Positions 61,801 to 64,000 of a DNA stretch of 64,000 nt are shown here, piece after piece; positions within the stretch are counted from its first letter, which is position 1, and every line of letters starts with the position of its first letter. The stretch comes from Ptychodera flava (Eukaryota > Hemichordata > Enteropneusta > Ptychoderidae): the NCBI RefSeq assembly GCF_041260155.1, contig NC_091940.1, positions 33,305,341 through 33,369,340 of the forward strand, written 5' to 3'. A program made the translations under genes and the position numbers. The notes under the pieces are model-generated. The model had not been told where the DNA came from. It saw only the letters and a program-made list of their open reading frames with translations, and did no database searches.

Positions 61801-64000
61801 ATGTTTATATGATGTGTCCATTGTTGATTTGCAGGTTGCAGAGAGGCATGACATGGTGGTCAAACTCCGTGCCGACATCGCTGATCTTGAAGAGAAACAC
61901 AAGGATGCATTGGCACAGGTCCAACACAGAGGTGACATCATCCAGCAACTCAGAAATGACATCAAAAATGCAAATACCCAGGTGTGCAGAGTATTATTGG
62001 CACAATAACTTGATTTTTTGGAAATAGTTTCATTCAATTTGTTGTATGAGTCAAGAACATTTTTTTTGTACTTCTCTCCCTATAGTTTTTTGAAATATTA
62101 TGTATCGGCAATACCAACACTATGGATTGTGTGCATGATGCAATGATCTTGTTGACAAATGAAGTTTAGTCCAGACTATACATGTAGAATTCACGGTTGT
62201 CAAGAATAACATTGGACAGTACAATGCAAGAAGACTGGTATTAATCCTTTGAATGCTAAAAGTTTTTCCGCCAAATTTTTACCAATTGTTATGATTTTTT
62301 TGTACTTTTTTTGACAATTTTAGGTCAGATGGACATCACTTTTCATTGGCTACAGTTTCAGATCAAAATTTTTGAAAAAATCTGAAAAGAATTGTCTTTG
62401 GCACTCAAAGGGTTGCATGTAGTTTGAATATCCAGGCATTTCAGCATGAGTTTTCGAGTGTAACGAAAAACGGGTTTTTCAGACAGAACAAAAATACTGG
62501 GGAGTACACAATAAGTTACATCTGTCACATTAGAGTTTTGACTTGTTTAACAGATGGACAATTGAATACAATGTGTGTAATTTCCATGAAATGCAGCAAC
62601 AAATATCTTGCTATCTTGATTCAAAAATAATTATAAAGCTGTATCAAAGTATCAAAGATGAATGAGATAGGTTTGGCATTTATACTTTTGTGAAGTATTC
62701 TCAGCCCTTCCTGTTTAAGGAAAGTTGAAAACTTGCAATGACAGTGGGCATCCTGAATCAAAGGAAACAGTCTGAAACCAAAAAAAAATATCGCTTCATT
62801 TATCAAACTGCAAAGAAACAAGGTTAATAAATATTGAATGAAGTTTAGTCCAGACTATACATGTAGCAAGAGCATGTGGTAGTCTGCCACCAAGCAACAA
62901 TTTTGAATTGGCTGGTTTTGTACAGAATCTGCAAGTTTCTAGATCAATATGTTTGGAATAAAAACTGTATGCATATACTGTATGGTATTCATGGATCTGC
63001 TCATTTGAAGTGACATATTTCAATGTGTGCAAGAACTTTCATTGATTGGATTCATTGTCCTTTGTAGTTTGAAGAAAGCCAAAGGAAAGTTCAGGCTCTG
63101 GAAGATGAAGAGGCAACCCTCAAGACAAGATTTCAAGAAGTCAACAAAGAAGTGAGTATCGCTTGACACTTCAAGTTGAGGCAATATGTGCCTCAAAATT
63201 GACAATTTTGCTCAAACTTTCCACAAGGAAACTTTAAACCATTCTGTTTCATAATCAAGCATATTGCCAAAAAGTTTTGGATGAGAAAAAAGTTTGCTAA
63301 CATTTACCACACCTACATTTGAAAATCAAAATTGCTACCATACTACGTATTAACTCTATGAGGGAAAAACCCTAAATTTTTAATTTTCACAAAAACAAGA
63401 CAGTTAAAACTTCATTTGCTCCGCATGCTTCAAAATGAGTCTACACTCACAGCGAACCAGAAAAGTGTTGTAAAAATTTAAAGTGGATGAAAAACTATCG
63501 ATGAGGTGCATTCTACTTTAAAGTACTGGTTGAAGTTTTGAGAAAATCTGGAGTGTTCGCCTTGCAAGTTGGGTATCTATGGAAAAATTGCACTGTCTCT
63601 TTCTACACAAATTTGTGTACATAATATGTTGTGGAATAATTCAAAAAGTTAGGGTAATGATAAATACAGCACTCTGAAATCTTGAAATTATTTTTTTGCT
63701 AACTTTCTGTGTGCTTTTATAAAGCATGAAATCAAAAGTTTAAATGCACATGTAATTACATTATTGCAGAACTTTCAACCCTTTCATCACCATGCTTTAG
63801 CCCAAACTTATTGTTATTAGTAGCAAGTATGGACCTGCTTACAGGAAATTGGGGGTGATCAGGTTCAAGATTGCCAGCATTTCAACTGTTTCTCCTTGTT
63901 TGCTTGTCTTAAGGTTACAAATCTTCAGACAAGGCTGCACCAGAATAAACTGGCAGGCAGCCAGGAAGTCACCATCTTGAAGGCGGAAGCCGCTGAACAA
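29206..64000 (+). CDS. Long coiled-coil protein, 5' part, 16 exons recognised, continues past window
   Basis: Exons: 29206-29421, 37340-37489, 46154-46237, 47069-47200, 48440-48640, 49517-49684, 50386-50469, 53454-53516, 55241-55324, 57705-57788, 58358-58516, 59859-59921, 61145-61387, 61835-61981, 63068-63151, 63914-64000 (open at edge). Joined, they give 683 codons; every junction is GT/AG and phase 0. Residues 1-~50 are a Ser/Gly/Arg-rich disordered head; from ~50 on the protein is almost entirely heptad coiled coil, with a non-coil stretch at the start of exon 5 ([18 protein letters not shown]). From exon 5 on, 28-residue modules of the form [LV]xx[RK]DxxIxxLxx[DE][IL] repeat, and nine exons are exact multiples of seven codons. 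No signal peptide, membrane segment or catalytic domain. Resemblance to sperm or centrosome coiled-coil proteins (PMFBP1-like) is only a guess. Short exons may have been missed, especially in the 8-kb introns 1 and 2. Confidence 0.85.
32197..32291 (+). mobile_element. Family C MITE, copy
   Basis: It begins TTTTACCTTTTCACCACCATGG and ends GGGGGTGGAAGAGGTTAA. The inverted ends (ACCTTTTCACC / GGTGGAAGAGGT) and right-hand TTAA suggest a ~95-bp TTAA-type MITE. The interior TTTAGTCCCAATC and GGTGAATGTGGAC match the other copies. Confidence 0.7.
33680..34030 (+). mobile_element. Family A MITE, copy 4
   Basis: Core words AAATCAAGAATAAAAATTAGG, TTTGGTACCAGAGAAACAAA, GGTAACTCTATGGGG and AAAATGAGCCCCCACAAG. 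Both terminal TAC words have been enlarged to TACATGTAC-type strings (33683-33691, 34020-34028), lengthening the inverted ends. Confidence 0.75.
35435..35532 (-). mobile_element. Family C MITE, inverted copy
   Basis: On the + strand it runs TTAACCTGCTCATCCCC ... GGTCCACATTCACCATTG ... GGGCCAAACCGTGGTGGTGAAA, the reverse complement of the order at 10338 and 63778. It is the only clearly inverted copy in the window. Confidence 0.7.
35689..35915 (+). mobile_element. Family B MITE (TTAA), copy 2
   Basis: TTAACCCTTTGAGTGC at the left and a decayed right end (GCGCTCAAACTCAGTATTAA) with TTAA at 35912-35915. The interior TTTTTCCCACCAAA and TTTTGGACTAAATTGACATC match copy 1. Confidence 0.8.
36354..36713 (+). 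mobile_element. Family A MITE, copy 5
   Basis: Core: AATCAGGAATAAAAAGTGGG, AGAATGGCCGCCATTC, GTGTTAACTCTATGG, GGCCCCCACAAGTGG; right end ATTCTACCT. The left end carries an ACATGTAG insertion. It lies 2.4 kb from copy 4 in the same orientation. Confidence 0.75.
37945..38466. mobile_element. TIR element with pyrimidine-rich degenerate array
   Basis: Left end GAGCATATAGCAGGTGCAGCCAA (37948-37970) is matched in inverse by TTGGCTGCACCTGATATGGGCTC (38440-38462). The 0.5-kb interior is a degenerate array of CCCTCCC / TTTCCCCTGCCCT plus A-run units at roughly 25-35-bp spacing (38085-38410). No target duplication could be fixed and there is no coding frame of meaning. Confidence 0.6.
39327..39366. 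repeat. (AAAT)n microsatellite
   Basis: About ten AAAT/TAAA units without interruption, in intron 2 of the coiled-coil gene. Confidence 0.95.
40051..41335 (-). mobile_element. Helentron-like element: hairpin, CCGT array, ~150-bp tandem units
   Basis: A 30-nt hairpin (40051-40080, AGTCCCCGC...GCGGGGACT with an inner GGAC/GTCC stem) is followed by a CCGT/CGTC microsatellite (40098-40179) and about eight tandem ~150-bp units to ~41335. Unit landmarks are GGCCATTTTGTTGCGATTTTTCATGTC, a CATAACTCAGACATCCTTGA word, TGTTCAAACTTGGCACAAAG and GATACGATCCAATATGG; CCATTTT recurs at 40301, 40451, 40601, 40751, ~40874 and 41160. Divergence grows away from the hairpin. On the minus strand the hairpin ends in CTAA before an A run, as at a Helitron/Helentron 3' end. 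The hairpin/microsatellite/tandem-core plan recalls pearl-type elements of bivalves. The far boundary is not defined. Confidence 0.7.
45366..45430. repeat. C12 run followed by A-rich tract
   Basis: Poly-C then near-pure A with AAT and AAC interruptions, extending as A-rich sequence to about 45490. Minus-strand Phe/Gly-rich open frames over it are artefacts. Confidence 0.8.
47769..47895. repeat. Imperfect inverted repeat, ~25-bp arms
   Basis: ATGACTACAAACCCTTGTTTACC at 47769-47791 pairs imperfectly with TAAACAAAGGTTTTGTAGTTGTAG at 47872-47895. It lies immediately left of the family B copy at 47925, so the two may be nested or neighbouring small transposons. Confidence 0.5.
47925..48149 (+). 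mobile_element. Family B MITE (TTAA), copy 3
   Basis: TTAACCCTTTGAGTGC left; TTGGCACTCAATGGGTTAT right, with the final TTAA decayed. The interior matches the other copies. The right half of a family C element (AAGTGTGGACCTGTT ... GAACAGGTTAAA, ~48150-48202) follows directly. Confidence 0.8.
48818..49154. mobile_element. Foldback element, ~165-bp imperfect arms
   Basis: The sequence reads inward from AAAGGGCCGGAAATGC at the left and GGCATTACTGGCCCTT at the right. Paired landmarks include CTCTACTCCCCAA / TTGGGGAGTAGA, GTCAACTCAGC / GCTCAGTTGAC and GCATTGTTATTGTT / AACAATAACAATGC. The centre is GAATTGTGGTCCGGACTAGAATTC. It lies in intron 5 of the coiled-coil gene. A second copy of the centre is at 27700-27780. 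Confidence 0.7.
51955..52462. mobile_element. 0.5-kb foldback element with internal duplicated end
   Basis: The left half pairs with the right half for most of its length. GGTGATTGATGAAAGTTAAAACATGTCTG (52039-52067) is matched inversely by CAAACATGTTTTGACTTTCATCAATCACC (52325-52353). AATTTAAATGTTGCAGCTA and TAGATATTGTGCACGAAATAC also have inverse partners. Ends are TTAAAGGGATACCATCGTCGGAACT and AGTTCGGATGACACCCGCTCCTTTTAA. A third, inverted copy of the end (AGTTCCGATGACTGCTTCTCTTTAA) lies near the centre (~52176-52201), suggesting nested or rearranged arms. It lies in intron 7 of the coiled-coil gene. Confidence 0.75.
52676..52772 (+). mobile_element. Family C MITE, diverged copy
   Basis: AACCCTTTCACTACCACAG then GTATAACCCTGTTG, ending GTGTGATAGGGTATAA. 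The order and ends fit family C, but the interior is diverged. Confidence 0.5.
53087..53235 (+). mobile_element. Decayed family A remnant (copy 8)
   Basis: AAAATAAAATCCCAAGGCAGTG, then AAATTGGCTTCTATATTC, GTGTTAACTCTAAGGG and AGATTTTCACTAAAG keep family A order and spacing. Both ends are lost. Same orientation as the other copies. Confidence 0.5.
55541..55945. repeat. Compound microsatellite (TATG, CAGA, TATC, TA, CA, CTAC)
   Basis: TATG units, then CAGA (55634-55662), ATATCTATC units to ~55755, a TA run to ~55804, CA units, then CTAC/CTAT units. Three overlapping + strand open frames are low-complexity shadows. Confidence 0.93.
58866..59169 (+). mobile_element. Family A MITE, copy 6 (left-truncated)
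   Basis: Core: AAAGAATAAAAATCAGGGGTCACC, TTGTTAACTCTATGGGG, AAAATGAGCCCTCACAAG, GTAGATCAGGAAAG; right end GGCGCATTCTGTCCT. The left terminal repeat is missing. Its antisense frame resembles that of copy 3 (TLKFLQ, FPDL, GVRK words). Confidence 0.75.
61405..61460 (+). mobile_element. Family C MITE fragment
   Basis: AACCCTTTCACCCCTCCATATTTGG followed by TATAATGGTACAATCCTGG. Only the left end is clear. It sits 18 bp after the exon 13 donor. Confidence 0.4.
62158..62866 (+). repeat. Pair of exact 30-bp direct repeats, 679 bp apart
   Basis: AATGAAGTTTAGTCCAGACT plus ATACATGTAG occurs at 62158-62187 and again at 62837-62866. A family B MITE (62241) lies between. The pair may be fragments of one dispersed repeat or footprints of a local duplication. 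Confidence 0.8.
62241..62414 (+). mobile_element. Family B MITE (TTAA), copy 4
   Basis: Left TTAATCCTTTGAATGC with TTAA at 62241-62244; right TTGGCACTCAAAGGGTT with the last bases changed. Interior words TTTTTCCGCCAAA and GGTCAGATGGACATCAC match the family. It is shorter (about 174 bp) than copy 1, so it has an internal loss. Confidence 0.78.
63179..63516 (+). mobile_element. Family A MITE, copy 7
   Basis: AGGCAATATGTGCCTC at the left and GAGGTGCATTCTACTT at the right form the inverted ends. Core words TTTTGCTCAAACTTTCC, GTATTAACTCTATGAGGG and TTCAAAATGAGTCTACACTC match the family. It starts 28 bp after the exon 15 donor. Confidence 0.75.
63778..63867 (+). mobile_element. Family C MITE, best-preserved copy
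   Basis: AACCCTTTCATCACCATGC at the left, CTTTAGCCCAAACTTATTG in the centre, and GGGGGTGATCAGGTT at the right. The ends form an inverted repeat of about 14 bp. It lies 47 bp before exon 16. Confidence 0.65.

Overview
The window is eukaryotic, intron-rich, AT-rich DNA. All recognisable genes lie on the + strand and have canonical GT/AG introns. The base composition, long introns, many microsatellites, abundant short TIR elements and tACATGTAc-type words suggest a marine invertebrate, most plausibly a deuterostome such as a hemichordate or echinoderm. That assignment is inference; no diagnostic clade marker was seen.

Layout. (1) 1-1653: 5' flank with an almost perfect 149-bp palindrome. (2) 1654-13112: a complete 15-exon CLPTM1L gene (536 aa), followed by 3' UTR with several AATAAA signals. 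(3) 13.1-18.5 kb: intergenic DNA with a Helentron-like fragment and a 0.5-kb foldback element. (4) 18595-18990: a single-exon, complete fatty-acid-binding protein gene (131 aa). (5) 19-29 kb: intergenic DNA with TIR elements, a G-rich composite repeat, TA microsatellites and a ~20-bp minisatellite. (6) 29206-64000 and beyond the window: the first 16 recognised exons (683 codons) of a long coiled-coil protein. Every intron is phase 0, and most exons are exact multiples of 21 nt, built on a 28-residue repeating module.

The three genes show no operon-like or pathway link. CLPTM1L is an ER multispanning lipid scramblase of GPI-anchor synthesis, the FABP is a cytosolic lipid carrier, and the coiled-coil protein is structural and of unknown function. 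The accessory content is mainly small non-autonomous DNA transposons. Family A has about 8 copies with AGGTAG...CTACCT ends. Family B has 4 copies and family C about 7, both with TTAA sites of piggyBac type. There are also several large foldbacks, of which three share CACAG/CTGTG termini with 7-bp target duplications, and two Helentron-like repeats (hairpin, microsatellite, ~150-bp tandem units). No tRNA, rRNA, CRISPR, prokaryotic or retroviral gene was recognised.
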